This document shows positions 25,671-35,105 of a DNA stretch of 64,000 nucleotides, piece by piece. The translations under genes were made by a program, and so were the position numbers. Under the pieces are notes generated by a model. It made no database searches. It was not told the origin of the DNA and worked only from the letters and a program-made list of their open reading frames with translations. The stretch lies in contig NZ_RBAM01000004.1 in NCBI RefSeq assembly GCF_003626645.1, positions 1-64,000 on the forward strand. Direction: 5' to 3'. How positions within the stretch are numbered: the first letter of the stretch is position 1; every line of letters starts with the position of its first letter. The DNA is from Streptomyces klenkii (GTDB taxonomy: Bacteria; Actinomycetota; Actinomycetes; Streptomycetales; Streptomycetaceae).

Positions 25671-26984
25671 ATGGGCCTGTGGAAACGGGTGCGGGAGTGG
25701 CGGGGCCGCAGCAGGGTCGCCAAGCTCGACAGCTACATACGCTGGACCCTCTACGCACTGCCCGTCCTGCTCCCCGCGCTCAGCACGTCCGGCGTGGTCG
25801 CTGAATCCGGTCTCACGCGGCCGTGGATCCTGGCGCTGGGCGGGATCTCGACCCTCCAGGGCGTCCTGGGAATCTCCGTGTTCCGCCGCTCCCTCGACCA
25901 CTATCTGTGGAAGAAGCCCGCCCCCTGGTGGCTGCTGGCCGTGCAAGTGGTGCTGTTCGTCGCGGTGATCGTCTGCATGACGATCTCGTTCGGCGCCTAC
26001 GGCGACGAGCACAGCTCCACGATAGGCATGTACCTGTGGAACGGCGTCCTGTCGGTCTTCGGCCCGGTCACGCTGCTGGTCCGCAAGATCCGCAGGTTCG
26101 TGATCACGTGCGGCACCGTAGCGCTGCTGCTGGGCATCGGCGTGCTGGCGATCGGCGGCGGCTGGATGGCCGCCGTCTCCCTGACGGGGTCGCTGCTGGG
26201 CCTCACGCTGTGCTGCGTGTACGTCGTGCGGACGTCGGGCTGGATGCTGCTCGTCATGTGGGAGCTGGAAGAGGCGCGGGAGACGCAGGCGCGGCTGGCG
26301 GTCGCGGAGGAGCGGCTGCGGTTCGGCCGGGATCTGCACGACGTCCTCGGCCGGAACCTCGCGGTGATCGCGCTCAAGAGCGAGCTCGCCGTCCAGCTGG
26401 CCCGGCGGGGCTCGCCCGCCGCGGTGGACCAGATGACCGAGGTCCAGCGCATGGCGCAGGACTCGCAGCGCGAGGTCCGGGAGGTCGTCCGCGGCTACCG
26501 CGAGGCGGACCTGCACACCGAGCTGGTGGGGGCGCGGGGCGTGCTGTCCGCCGCGGACATCGAGTGCCGCATCGACGACACGGTGGGCAAGGCCCTGCCG
26601 CCCGCGGTGCAGTCGGTCCTGGCGTGGGTCGTCCGGGAGGGCACCACCAATGTGCTGCGGCACGCGGACGCCGAGCGGTGCGCCGTACGGCTGAGGGTCG
26701 CGGCGGAGGCGAAGGCCGTTCTGGTCATGGAGAACAACGGCGTGCGGGAGCCGGACCGGGATCCGGGGTCCGGGAGCGGCTCCGGGCTGGCGGGCCTGCG
26801 GGAGCGGCTCACGGTGCTGGGCGGCACGCTGACGTACGAGCACCGCGCGAACGCGACGTTCCGGCTGACGGCGGAGGTGCCGTTGGAGGGGGTGCTGCCG
26901 GCGGACGCGCCCGGTGGTGCGGCCCCGGTGGGCGGGGCGCCGCGCATGAAGGGCGGGGTTCCGGTGACGGGGGGAGCAATATGA
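25671..26984 (+). CDS. Sensor histidine kinase, DesK-like (HisKA_3)
   Basis: 437 residues from the ATG at 25671. Five or six membrane segments fill the first 190 residues without a large extracellular domain, so the sensor probably reads the membrane itself. The dimerisation/phosphoacceptor box is FGRDLHDVLGRNLAVIALK (His about residue 223), and the HATPase domain has EGTTNVLRHA and GSGLAGLRERL. Layout matches DesK-type kinases next to ABC transporters. The stop overlaps the regulator start (ATGA). An Ala/Gly/Pro-rich tail ends the protein. Confidence 0.92.
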   Translation: MGLWKRVREWRGRSRVAKLDSYIRWTLYALPVLLPALSTSGVVAESGLTRPWILALGGISTLQGVLGISVFRRSLDHYLWKKPAPWWLLAVQVVLFVAVIVCMTISFGAYGDEHSSTIGMYLWNGVLSVFGPVTLLVRKIRRFVITCGTVALLLGIGVLAIGGGWMAAVSLTGSLLGLTLCCVYVVRTSGWMLLVMWELEEARETQARLAVAEERLRFGRDLHDVLGRNLAVIALKSELAVQLARRGSPAAVDQMTEVQRMAQDSQREVREVVRGYREADLHTELVGARGVLSAADIECRIDDTVGKALPPAVQSVLAWVVREGTTNVLRHADAERCAVRLRVAAEAKAVLVMENNGVREPDRDPGSGSGSGLAGLRERLTVLGGTLTYEHRANATFRLTAEVPLEGVLPADAPGGAAPVGGAPRMKGGVPVTGGAI

Positions 26985-27610
26985 GCGACAGCGTCAACAT
27001 CACGCCGATCCGGGTCATGCTCGCGGATGACGAGCATTTGATCCGGGGCGCGCTGGCCGCGCTGCTGGGCCTGGAGGATGATCTTCAGGTGGTCGCCGAG
27101 GCGGCGTCGGGCCCGGAGGCGCTTGCGATGGCCCGGACGCACCGGCCGGACGTCGCGGTGCTGGATCTTCAAATGCCAGGGGCCGATGGTGTGATGGTGG
27201 CCACATCCCTGCGGGCCGAACTGCCGGCGTGCCGGACCATGATCGTGACGGGGCACGGCCGCCCCGGACACCTGAAGCGGGCGCTGGAAGCGGGGGTGCG
27301 GGGGTTCGTGCCGAAGACCGTCTCGGCACAGAAGCTCGCCGAGATCATCCGGACCGTGCACCGCGGAAGCCGTTACGTGGACCCGGAGTTGGCGGCCGAC
27401 GCGATCAGCGCGGGCGACTCCCCGCTGAGCGCGCGCGAGGCCGAGCTGCTCGAACTGGCGGAGGGCGGGGCGCCCGTCGCGGAGATCGCGGAGCGGGCCT
27501 CACTGACGCCCGGGACGGTCCGCAATTACCTCTCCTCGGCCGCCACGAAGCTGGGCGCGGACAACCGGCATGCCGCCGCGCGCATTGCACGCTCTCAAGG
27601 TTGGCTATAG
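26981..27610 (+). CDS. Response regulator, NarL/FixJ (DesR-like)
   Basis: 209 residues. Receiver domain with acidic pocket ADDEH (about 15-19), phospho-acceptor Asp in VLDLQMPG (about 62) and conserved Lys in VPKTVS (about 112); LuxR-type helix-turn-helix near the C-terminus (LSAREAELLELAEGG, then TPGTVRNYLSSAATKLGADNR). Cognate partner of the kinase, with which it overlaps by ATGA. The promoter of the next tRNA-Gly lies within the last codons. Confidence 0.94.
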   Translation: MSDSVNITPIRVMLADDEHLIRGALAALLGLEDDLQVVAEAASGPEALAMARTHRPDVAVLDLQMPGADGVMVATSLRAELPACRTMIVTGHGRPGHLKRALEAGVRGFVPKTVSAQKLAEIIRTVHRGSRYVDPELAADAISAGDSPLSAREAELLELAEGGAPVAEIAERASLTPGTVRNYLSSAATKLGADNRHAAARIARSQGWL

Positions 27611-27644
27611 TTGTCCTCGCACCGCACGGAAACGCGCGGGGCAT

Positions 27645-27720
<76 letters not shown>

Positions 27721-27724
27721 GTGC

Positions 27725-27755
27725 GAAGGCCCCGGTCATCACGACCGGGGCCTTC
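27725..27755 (+). terminator. Terminator of tRNA-Gly copy 2
   Basis: Same hairpin as at 23629-23659: GAAGGCCCCGGTC with GACCGGGGCCTTC. Convergent to the kinase gene that ends at 27808. Confidence 0.88.
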
Positions 27756-27807
27756 GGCGTTCCCGGGACCTTCGGTTTCCCGGGCTCCGGGTTTCCCGGG
27801 GCTTCTG

Positions 27808-29268
27808 TCACGGGGCCGGGAAGCGGAGGCGGAAGAGGGCGCCGCCCGTGGGTGCCTGTTCCGCGGTCAGCTCGGCGCCGTGGGCGCGGGCGATCTGGCG
27901 GGCCATGGCGAGGCCCAGGCCGGAGCCGGGAAGGGCCCGGGCCTGGCGGGAGCGGTAGAAGCGGTCGAAGACGTAGGGCAGGTCCTCGGCGGAGATGCCG
28001 GGGCCGTGGTCGCGGACGGTCAGGTCGAGCCGCCCGCCGCCCGTGCGGGCCAGGCGCAGCTCGACGGCGCCGCCGGGCGGGCTGAACTTGGCGGCGTTGT
28101 CGAGCAGGTTGGACAGCAGCCGGGCGAGGCGGGCCGGGACGGCCGGGACGGTGACGCCCTCCGGGCCGGCCAGGTCCGCCGTGAAGACCGTGCCGGGCCA
28201 GTGGCCGCGCGCGTCGGCGACGCAGCGCTCCGCCAGCCGGTCGAGGCGCACGTCCTCCAGGAACTGCTGCGGCTCCTCGTCGCGGGCCAGCTCGATGAGG
28301 TCGTTGACCAGACCGGTGACCTCGCGGAGCTGGCGGCCGAGCGCGCCGGCGGCCCGCTCGCGCTGGGCCGGGGTGAGGCGTTCGGCGCGGGCGAGGAGCT
28401 CGGCGTTGGTGCGCAGCGCGGTCAGCGGGGTGCGCAGCTCGTGCGAGGCGTCGGCGACGAGGCGGCGCTGAGCGGCGACGGCCTCCTCCAGTTCGCCGAG
28501 CATGGTGTTGAAGCTGGCGGCGAGGCTGGTGATCTCGTCGTCGCGGCGGGCCTCGTAGGGGGCGAGCTCGATGCGGTGGGCGGGGTCGCGGGTGGCGGCG
28601 ATGTGTTCGGCGGTGGCCGTGAGCCGGGTCACGGGGCGCAGGGACGTACGGGACGCGAAGTAGCCGAGGCCGGCGGCGAGGAGCACGCCCGCGCCGCCGA
28701 CCGCGCCGAGCAGCAGGCCCGCCTGGCGCACGCCCTTGTCGACGGTGTCGGAGCGGACGGCGACCTGGAGGGCGCGGTGGCCCTTGACCGGGGTGGTCAG
28801 CATCCGCATGGCGTGGCCGTCGACGGTGATGTCGCTGTAGTGCTCGCCGAGCGTCCCGGCCGCGACGCGGCGGGTGGCGCCGGTCACGGGCAGCACGAGG
28901 CCGTTCTGGTGCGGGGCGGCCGGGTCGGCCCGGACGGTCTGCGCGCAGGCCGGGGCGGCGAGCCAGGTGCACTCGCCGTAGAGGGGGCCCGCCGGTTCGC
29001 TGCGGCTCTGCTGCGAGATGAGGGTGGCCTGCTGCTTGAGCTGGAGGTCGAGCTGGCGGCCGAGTTCGTAGCGGATGACGACGTAGGCGGCGGCCAGGAC
29101 GCCCAGGGCGACGAGGGCCACGGCCACGGACGTCACGAGGGCGAGCCTCGCGCGGAGCGGCCTCCGGCCCAGGAGCCTTCTGCGCAGGGCCGTCGTTCTC
29201 GCGGCGCCGCCTGTGTCGCGCGCGCTGCCTGCGCCGCCTGCTGCGTTGCCTGCGTTCCGCTCGGTCAC
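27808..29268 (-). CDS. Sensor histidine kinase, HAMP-containing (MprB/PrrB-like)
   Basis: 486 residues from the GTG at 29268, which shares GTGA with the end of its regulator gene. One membrane segment at about 38-60, an extracellular domain of about 110 residues with two close cysteines (ECTWLAAPACAQ) that could form a disulfide, a second membrane segment (about 175-197), HAMP, HisKA with ADASHELRTPLTALR, and HATPase_c with NLLDNAAKFS, DHGPGI and GSGLGLAMA. Signal unknown; partner of the OmpR-type regulator upstream. Confidence 0.93.
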   Translation of the reverse strand: MTERNAGNAAGGAGSARDTGGAARTTALRRRLLGRRPLRARLALVTSVAVALVALGVLAAAYVVIRYELGRQLDLQLKQQATLISQQSRSEPAGPLYGECTWLAAPACAQTVRADPAAPHQNGLVLPVTGATRRVAAGTLGEHYSDITVDGHAMRMLTTPVKGHRALQVAVRSDTVDKGVRQAGLLLGAVGGAGVLLAAGLGYFASRTSLRPVTRLTATAEHIAATRDPAHRIELAPYEARRDDEITSLAASFNTMLGELEEAVAAQRRLVADASHELRTPLTALRTNAELLARAERLTPAQRERAAGALGRQLREVTGLVNDLIELARDEEPQQFLEDVRLDRLAERCVADARGHWPGTVFTADLAGPEGVTVPAVPARLARLLSNLLDNAAKFSPPGGAVELRLARTGGGRLDLTVRDHGPGISAEDLPYVFDRFYRSRQARALPGSGLGLAMARQIARAHGAELTAEQAPTGGALFRLRFPAP

Positions 29269-29963
29269 TGCTCCGCCAAGCGGTAGCCGACGCCGTGCAC
29301 GGTATGGACCAGGCGGGGCGCGCCGCCGGCCTCCAGCTTGCGGCGCAGGTAACCGACGTAGACGGCGAGGGAGTTGGAGTCCGGGCCGAAGTCGGTGCCC
29401 CACACGCGCTCCTGGATGACCTCGCGGGGCAGCACCTGGCCCGGGTGGCGCATCAGGACGTCCAGCAGGGCGAATTCAGTGCGCGTGAATTCGAGGGGCG
29501 TGCCGCCGCGGTCGCCGGTGCGGGTGGCCGGGTCGACGGTGAGGTCCGCGAAGGACAGGGTGCCGGTGTCCTGCCCGGCGGCCGGTTCCGCGGGGGCGGC
29601 GCGGCGCAGGAGGGCCCTGAGGCGGGCCAGGAGCTCGTCCAGGGCGAACGGCTTGACCAGGTAGTCGTCGGCTCCCGCGTCCAGGCCCGCGACGCGGTCG
29701 GCTACGGCGTCGCGGGCGGTGAGGACGAGCACGGGCGTACGGTCGCCCAGGGCGCGCAGCCGCCGGCAGACGGCGAGGCCGTCGAGGACAGGCATGGCCA
29801 GGTCGAGGACGACGGCGGCGGGCGGTGCGGCAGCGACGGCGGAGAGGGCCTCCAGGCCGTCGGCCGCGGCGCGGACCGCGTAGCCCTCGATGGTGAGGGC
29901 GTCGACCACGGCCGCCCGGACGTCGGGGTCGTCGTCGACGACGAGAACGGGCGTCTCGACCAT
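29265..29963 (-). CDS. Response regulator, OmpR/PhoB family
   Basis: 232 residues. Receiver: VVDDDPDVR near the N-terminus, phospho-acceptor Asp in VVLDLAMP (about 53) and Lys in LVKPFALDELLAR (about 103). C-terminal winged helix: LEFTRTEFALLDVLM, SLAVYVGYLRRKLE and HTVHGVGYRL. First gene of a two-gene operon with its kinase. Direct repeats at 30045-30073, 80-110 bp upstream of its start, look like its own binding site. Confidence 0.95.
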   Translation of the reverse strand: MVETPVLVVDDDPDVRAAVVDALTIEGYAVRAAADGLEALSAVAAAPPAAVVLDLAMPVLDGLAVCRRLRALGDRTPVLVLTARDAVADRVAGLDAGADDYLVKPFALDELLARLRALLRRAAPAEPAAGQDTGTLSFADLTVDPATRTGDRGGTPLEFTRTEFALLDVLMRHPGQVLPREVIQERVWGTDFGPDSNSLAVYVGYLRRKLEAGGAPRLVHTVHGVGYRLAEQ

Positions 29964-30044
29964 GTCGCCTCCGGCGGGGTTCTGCGGCGTTCGGGGTGCC
30001 CTTCCGCTGCGCGGTGCCCACAGCGGGTCGGGGTGCCCCCCAGC

Positions 30045-30073
30045 TTGTCAGGGCTCTCTTAGAGAGCTCTTAG
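30045..30073 (-). promoter_or_regulatory. 11-bp spaced direct repeats upstream of the OmpR-type regulator
   Basis: On the minus strand CTAAGAG occurs twice exactly 11 bp apart (plus coordinates 30067-30073 and 30056-30062), and a weaker third unit CTGACAA follows at the same spacing (30045-30051). Tandem 6-7-bp repeats with one-turn spacing are the typical site of OmpR/PhoB regulators, so autoregulation is likely. Confidence 0.6.
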
Positions 30074-30247
30074 TTCGGCACCGCCGGATGCGTGGCGTGT
30101 GGCTGGGGGCCGTTGCGGCGGAGGAATGTGCCGGGCCCCGCGCGGCCGGGCACCGGCTGCCCGAGGCCGCGTGGCACCGCCGGGAGCGTTTGCCGGTGGC
30201 TGGGCGCCGTTGCGGCGGGAGGGGTGGCCCGGCTCCCGCCCCCGGTC

Positions 30248-31147
30248 TCAGGACCAGCTCAGGCCCGTCAGGCGTTCGTACGCCTCGACGTACTTCGCGC
30301 GGGTGCGGGTCACGATCTCCTCCGGCAGGGCCGGCGGCGGCTGGTGGCCGTGGCGGTCCCAGCCCGAGGCCGGGGAGGTCAGCCAGTCGCGGACGAACTG
30401 CTTGTCGTAGGACGGCTGCGCCCGCCCCGGCTGCCACTCCTCCGCCGGCCAGAAGCGGGACGAGTCGGGGGTGAGCACCTCGTCCGCGAGGACGAGCTCG
30501 CCGCCGGCGAAGCCGAACTCGAACTTGGTGTCGGCGAGGATGATGCCCCGGTCGCGGGCGACGTCGCGGGCCCGCCCGTAGACGGCGAGGGTGGTCTGCC
30601 GCAGCAGGGCCGCCGTCTCGGCGCCGGTCTGCCGCGCCACCTCCTCGTAGCTGACGTTCTCGTCGTGCTCGCCGACCTCCGCCTTCGTGGCGGGCGTGAA
30701 GATCGGGGAGGGCAGCTCGGAGCCGTCGGTGAGGCCCTCGGGGAGGGCGAGCCCGCACACCGTGCGCGTCTGCCGGTACTCGGCGAGCCCGGAGCCGGTC
30801 AGATAGCCGCGGGCCACGCACTCCACCGGCACCATGTCGAGCGCGCGGCAGATGAGCGTGCGGCCCTCCCAGTCGGCGGGGGCGCCGGCGGGCAGGTCCG
30901 TGGAGAGGACGTGGTTGGGGGCGAGGTCGGTGAGCTGGTCGAACCACCACAGGGACAGCTGGGTGAGGACCCGGCCCTTGTCGGGGATCTCGGTGGGCAG
31001 CACCCAGTCGTAGGCGGACAGGCGGTCGGAGGCGACCATGACCAGATTGCCGTCCGGGTCGCGGTAGAGGTCGCGGACCTTGCCGGTGTGCAGATGCACA
31101 AGGCCCGGCACCTCGATCGGCTCGGGCTTCTCTACGAATCCGGACAC
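30248..31147 (-). CDS. purC: Phosphoribosylaminoimidazole-succinocarboxamide synthase
   Basis: Joins CAIR and aspartate with ATP to make SAICAR. 299 residues from the GTG at 31147, which has AGGAGG upstream; an ATG further up at 31171 lacks such support. Motifs: HTGKVRDLY (about 19-27), VMVASDRLSAYD (about 36-47), ARGYLTGSGLAEY, and DTKFEFG (about 205). Length is close to the family's usual 290-300. Monocistronic here, about 5 kb from purD. Confidence 0.96.
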   Translation of the reverse strand: MSGFVEKPEPIEVPGLVHLHTGKVRDLYRDPDGNLVMVASDRLSAYDWVLPTEIPDKGRVLTQLSLWWFDQLTDLAPNHVLSTDLPAGAPADWEGRTLICRALDMVPVECVARGYLTGSGLAEYRQTRTVCGLALPEGLTDGSELPSPIFTPATKAEVGEHDENVSYEEVARQTGAETAALLRQTTLAVYGRARDVARDRGIILADTKFEFGFAGGELVLADEVLTPDSSRFWPAEEWQPGRAQPSYDKQFVRDWLTSPASGWDRHGHQPPPALPEEIVTRTRAKYVEAYERLTGLSWS

Positions 31148-31227
31148 GCGTCCTCCTGGTGGTTTGTCCAAGCACCACGATTCTGCCGTACGGGACCGGA
31201 CCTACGCGGAGGAGGGTCGGGCGAGGG

Positions 31228-32754
31228 TCAGCAGCGCTTGCAGATGCGGTCCAGGAGGTTGGCCGTGGCCCGCTGGATCCGGGTGTCGGTGTGGCCCGGC
31301 CGGTCCAGGGCGGGTGACCAGGCGAAGGTGCCCGCGGCGAAGACCAGGGCGCCGCTCGGGGCGCGGTAGAGGGACGTCTCCTGGTGGCGCTTGTTGCCCT
31401 CGCTGTCCAGGTACGGCGAGTGGGCCAGCAGGATGCGGCGCGTGTGCTCGGGCAGGGCCGTGCGGGGGTAGTAGCGGTCGGCCTCGCCGGCGACGAGGCC
31501 GGGGAGCTCGTCGCCCTCGCCGGCGCCGGTGGCGTCCCACAGCCAGTGGTCGGCGTTGCGCACGACCATGGGGGCGGGCTCGGGGACGCGCCCCGCGTAC
31601 TGGATGCCCAGGAGCTGCTGCTCGGCGGGCGAGACGTCCCGCCAGAGCGCGGAGCGGCCGGGGCCGCGGTGCTTCCGGCAGGTCATGAGGTGGTCGGGGC
31701 CGGCCGGCGAGGGGGCGAGCTCGACCTGCCAGTACATGGTGTTGGCGGAGAGGAAGACCAGCGACGTGCCGGAGTCGCGGGCGAGCTCGGCGGCCCGGCG
31801 CATGGCCGGCGACCAGTACTCGTCGTGGCCGGGGAAGACCAGGCCGCGGTAGCGGGAGGGGTCGACGCGACCCGCGTGGAGGTCGCGGGTGTCGGCGTAG
31901 GCGAGGTCGTAGCCGTAGCGCTCGGCCCAGCGGATGAAGTCGTACGCGTGGCCCACGTGCAGCGGCAGGCCCGCGCCCGCGAAGGGGCGGTCGAAGGAGA
32001 CGGTGGTGGCCGCGCCCTCCTCGCCGAGCAACCGGCCGTGCTCGTCCCAGGCGTGGTAGAGGCTCGCGCCCGTGCGGCCGTCCTCGGGGTAGAGGTTGTA
32101 GGCCTGCCAGGTGATGTCGGGCAGGACGAGCAGCAGGTCCGCCGGGTGGGTGTCGCGGACGAGGAAGGGGATGTGGCTGCGGTAGCCGTCGGCGGTGGTC
32201 AGGACGGCCACGTAGGCGCCGAGGCTCCAGTAGCTGGGGATCTGGAGGCGCCAGGAGAGCCACCAGTGGTGGCAGGAGACCGTGCGGTCGACGGTGAGCG
32301 GCGCGGGCTGGACGATGCCGGACAGCCGTGGACTGGTGGTGATCTTCGAGGCGCCGTCGCCCGCGTAGTGGCCGATGCGGTAGACGTCCACGCCGAACTG
32401 CTGCGGCGGATCCACGGTGATGCGGAAATCTATGGCCTCGCCGGGGGCGACGGAGCTGTTGGACGCGAAGCCCTTGATCTGGAGGTGGACGTCGTCGGCG
32501 GTGCGCGGGCCGCCGCCGCGGGGGGCGGGGACACGGCCCGTGCCGCGCCCGCCGCCGGATCTGCCGGTGCCTGCTCCCGGCCTTCCGCCGCCCCGGTCCG
32601 GGACGGGGTTCACGTACCAGGGGATGATCTGGCCCGTGTCGTCGAAATAGTGCTCGCTGCCGCGCAGCCAGGGCAGCGGGCCCTGACCGAAGGGATCGGA
32701 CACGGCGTGCGCGAGCGCCCCCGACTCCCAGCGGCGGATCTGGTCCATCCCCAT
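31228..32754 (-). CDS. N,N-dimethylformamidase beta-subunit-like protein
   Basis: 508 residues from the ATG at 32754 with GGGAGGGAG upstream. A 110-residue N-terminal part contains a Gly/Arg-rich low-complexity insert (about 50-80). The conserved region has the sequence features of the large subunit of dimethylformamidase: VDVYRIGHYAGDGA, an YNLYPEDGRTGASLYHA stretch, and the GHDEYWS motif (about 292) whose acidic and His residues lie near the metal site in the characterised enzyme. There is no small subunit gene next to it and no signal peptide. Actual substrate unknown. Confidence 0.75.
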   Translation of the reverse strand: MGMDQIRRWESGALAHAVSDPFGQGPLPWLRGSEHYFDDTGQIIPWYVNPVPDRGGGRPGAGTGRSGGGRGTGRVPAPRGGGPRTADDVHLQIKGFASNSSVAPGEAIDFRITVDPPQQFGVDVYRIGHYAGDGASKITTSPRLSGIVQPAPLTVDRTVSCHHWWLSWRLQIPSYWSLGAYVAVLTTADGYRSHIPFLVRDTHPADLLLVLPDITWQAYNLYPEDGRTGASLYHAWDEHGRLLGEEGAATTVSFDRPFAGAGLPLHVGHAYDFIRWAERYGYDLAYADTRDLHAGRVDPSRYRGLVFPGHDEYWSPAMRRAAELARDSGTSLVFLSANTMYWQVELAPSPAGPDHLMTCRKHRGPGRSALWRDVSPAEQQLLGIQYAGRVPEPAPMVVRNADHWLWDATGAGEGDELPGLVAGEADRYYPRTALPEHTRRILLAHSPYLDSEGNKRHQETSLYRAPSGALVFAAGTFAWSPALDRPGHTDTRIQRATANLLDRICKRC

Positions 32755-32957
32755 GCGTGCTCCCTCCCCTACGTCCCCCGACGCCTGCCGATTTCCCTGG
32801 CCGGATCCCGGTGCCCGGGCGTGGCTCACTGCAGTCACTGGCGCACAGCAGCCCCCAGCACATCACATACTGCGCCCGTCTCGTCACCGCTCGTCGCGAA
32901 ATTCCCCGGTAAGTGACAGGGCGAAGGATCACCGAGTGTCACGGGGCTCACCGGGCG

Positions 32958-34634
32958 TCACACCAGGCGGACGGGCTTCTCGGGGCGGACCCCCACCTCG
33001 CCGAGCCAGGTGCGCAGCGGTGCGTCGTCGCCGTCCTCGATCAGGCTGAGGACCGTGGGGGCGAGGCCCTGGCGGCGGGCGCCGCCGACCAGCAGGGCCG
33101 GGCCGTCGAGCCAGTCCAGGCCCGGGGCGGCGCCGGCGGTGTCCACGGCGGCGCAGCAGACCATGGCCGTCACGTGGTCGGCGAGGAGCTCGCGGCCGCT
33201 GCGGGGCGGCTGGAGCGGGAAGAGGGGCGCGAGGCCGTCCACCCAGGGCTCGGCCGTGGCCGCGGCGCCGAAGGCCCGCTGCCGGGCCGTGAGCGCCTCC
33301 TGGGCGGCCTCCCGGGCCACCTCGGCGCCGAGCCGGGCGCCCAGCTCCTCCGCGATCCCGTCGGTGGACGGGCCCGTCAGCCGCTCCAGGACCCGGGCGA
33401 CGGTGGGAGCCGCGGCCATGCCGGCCGGGGCCGCGGGGACGGGGGTGAGGGCCGGCAGGGCATCTACGACGTCGAGGACGCGGTGCAGGCGGGCGGCCTC
33501 CAGCCGCCATTTCCGGTCCACGACCTCCTCCGGATACTGGCTCCACGCCACCGGCAGCCAGCCCGGGCCCGTGTCCGGCGGGCCGCCGTGGAAGAGCCGG
33601 GCCGCCAGCAGGGACGCGGCCTCGTCGATCGCGCCGGGCTCCTCCAGCAGATCGCAGGCCGGGCGCTCGCCCAGCCGGGAGGCGAAGCCCTCCGCGAGGC
33701 GGTCGCGGCGGGAGAGCTCGGTGAGGGCGGAGACGACGCCCGCGTCGAGGCGGGAGGGCCAGCGGCCCATGCGCCAGGCGGGCAACGCGACCCGGTTGAG
33801 CAGCCGGTCCCAGCCGGCGTAGGCCAGGCCCACCTGCTCCTGGGCGACGATCCGCAAGCCGTAGTCCACGCTCTGGGCGCGCTCGGAAGCGGCCGCCGCG
33901 ACGCCCCGCTCCATCTCGGCCGCGTGGCCCCGGCAGGAGTGCAGCAGCAGCCGGGCCGGACCGCCGACGAACGCCAGGGCGGGCCGGCCCGCCGCGACCG
34001 CCACGGCGGCGTCCAGCCCGCGGACGAAACGGCGGGCGGCGGCTATGTCGGGGTGGGCCGAGGGGCCCGTGCCCGCGACGACCGGCGCCAGCAGGGCGCG
34101 CAGCTCGGCGACGCGCATCCACCACAGGAACGGCGACCCGATCACCAGCACCGGCGCGGCCGTGGAACGGCGGCGCGGGCGCCGGGCGCGCGGGGGGCCG
34201 TTCGCCGCGCCGTGCGGCGAGGCGTGGGCCGGGTGGGTGCGGTCCTCCAGCCAGCTGTCGCAGTCGGGAGTGAGGGCCATCGCCGACGGGGCCGGGACCT
34301 CCAGCCGCTCCGCGAGGTCGCGGACCAGACGGTAGAGGTCGGGCGCCTTCTCCTCCGGGATGGGGACCGTGGGGCTCAGGGCCGGTCTCGCCCGGATGAC
34401 CACGGCGGCCACGGTGGCCGCGACGGTCAGGGCGAGGACCGCGGCACCGGCGAACACCCAGCGGGCGGCGGACCAGGCGCCGCCGTCCGGGATGCGGCCC
34501 ATGGCGATGCCCGCCGCCAGCACGGCGGCGGCTGCCGCGGGCAGCAGGGCGACGGCCAGCGCGGCGCTGCGGATGCGCAGCACCGCGAGGGCTTGGGCGC
34601 GTGCGACCAGCACGCCTGCTTCCGGACCTGCCAC
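32958..34634 (-). CDS. Membrane protein resembling M48 peptidases but lacking HExxH
   Basis: 558 residues from the GTG at 34634, preceded by GGGGGTGATC, an almost complete anti-16S match. Two membrane segments near the N-terminus (about 22-45 and 55-80) are followed by a cytoplasmic domain whose order recalls M48 zinc peptidases. Where those have ELRAVLAHELAH, this protein has ELRALLAPVVAG, with no zinc ligands, so peptidase activity is not expected. A Arg/Pro-rich insert sits before that point (about 140-155). The rest is helical and unrecognised. Family link is my inference. Confidence 0.5.
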   Translation of the reverse strand: MAGPEAGVLVARAQALAVLRIRSAALAVALLPAAAAAVLAAGIAMGRIPDGGAWSAARWVFAGAAVLALTVAATVAAVVIRARPALSPTVPIPEEKAPDLYRLVRDLAERLEVPAPSAMALTPDCDSWLEDRTHPAHASPHGAANGPPRARRPRRRSTAAPVLVIGSPFLWWMRVAELRALLAPVVAGTGPSAHPDIAAARRFVRGLDAAVAVAAGRPALAFVGGPARLLLHSCRGHAAEMERGVAAAASERAQSVDYGLRIVAQEQVGLAYAGWDRLLNRVALPAWRMGRWPSRLDAGVVSALTELSRRDRLAEGFASRLGERPACDLLEEPGAIDEAASLLAARLFHGGPPDTGPGWLPVAWSQYPEEVVDRKWRLEAARLHRVLDVVDALPALTPVPAAPAGMAAAPTVARVLERLTGPSTDGIAEELGARLGAEVAREAAQEALTARQRAFGAAATAEPWVDGLAPLFPLQPPRSGRELLADHVTAMVCCAAVDTAGAAPGLDWLDGPALLVGGARRQGLAPTVLSLIEDGDDAPLRTWLGEVGVRPEKPVRLV

Positions 34635-35064
34635 GAGACCGATCACCCCCTGTTGCCAGTTTGTGCTCCGTCGGAACGCGGACCGAGGAGTGCGACAGCG
34701 GACGCAACGCCGGGGGGCGTTGCCTTTCCCCCCACTGTGGCACCGGCCTCTGACATCGCAATGCCGGTGGGCCAGTTGCCTGATGCCGGCACCACGGCAC
34801 CGGTCTCTGCCCGGCACCGTGCTTGCGCCGCACCCTAGTTGGGGGTGGGGCGCGCGTCAGCTAGTTAGCCATCCGGTCACCCGATGGAATGGCTTTGGTC
34901 AAAGCCGGGGCCCTGGCCGGGCGGGCTCGACGTATAGGGGGCGGCGCGGCGGGGCCTCCGGCGGGGGGCGGCGCCACGGGTGAGGCCGTTCGGCACCGCC
35001 GGACAGGTTGTGGGGGCTCAGCGCCGCCGCGGCGGCGATTTCTTGCCTGCGGCAAGAGGATGGC
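34635..35064. other. Noncoding stretch between the membrane protein gene and purD
   Basis: 430 bp without a credible gene. It contains a hairpin GCAACGCC/GGCGTTGC (34704-34723) followed by CTTTCCCC, several degenerate GCCGGCACC repeats (34740-34830), and the hairpin TCTTGCC/GGCAAGA (35041-35057) just before the purD terminator. Confidence 0.5.
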
Positions 35065-35098
35065 CGAAAGGGGGAGCACCGCGGTGCTCCCCCTTTCG
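35065..35098 (-). terminator. Terminator of purD, perfect 34-bp palindrome
   Basis: The sequence is a perfect inverted repeat with arms CGAAAGGGGGAGCACCG and its complement, with no loop bases left unpaired. It lies 8 bp after the purD stop. Confidence 0.88.
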
Positions 35099-35105
35099 AC
35101 GAGCC

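Noticed and set aside
31228..32754. Sortase- or peptidoglycan-linked role for the large protein downstream of purC
   Set aside because: No signal peptide or anchoring motif; the sequence fits the dimethylformamidase beta family better.
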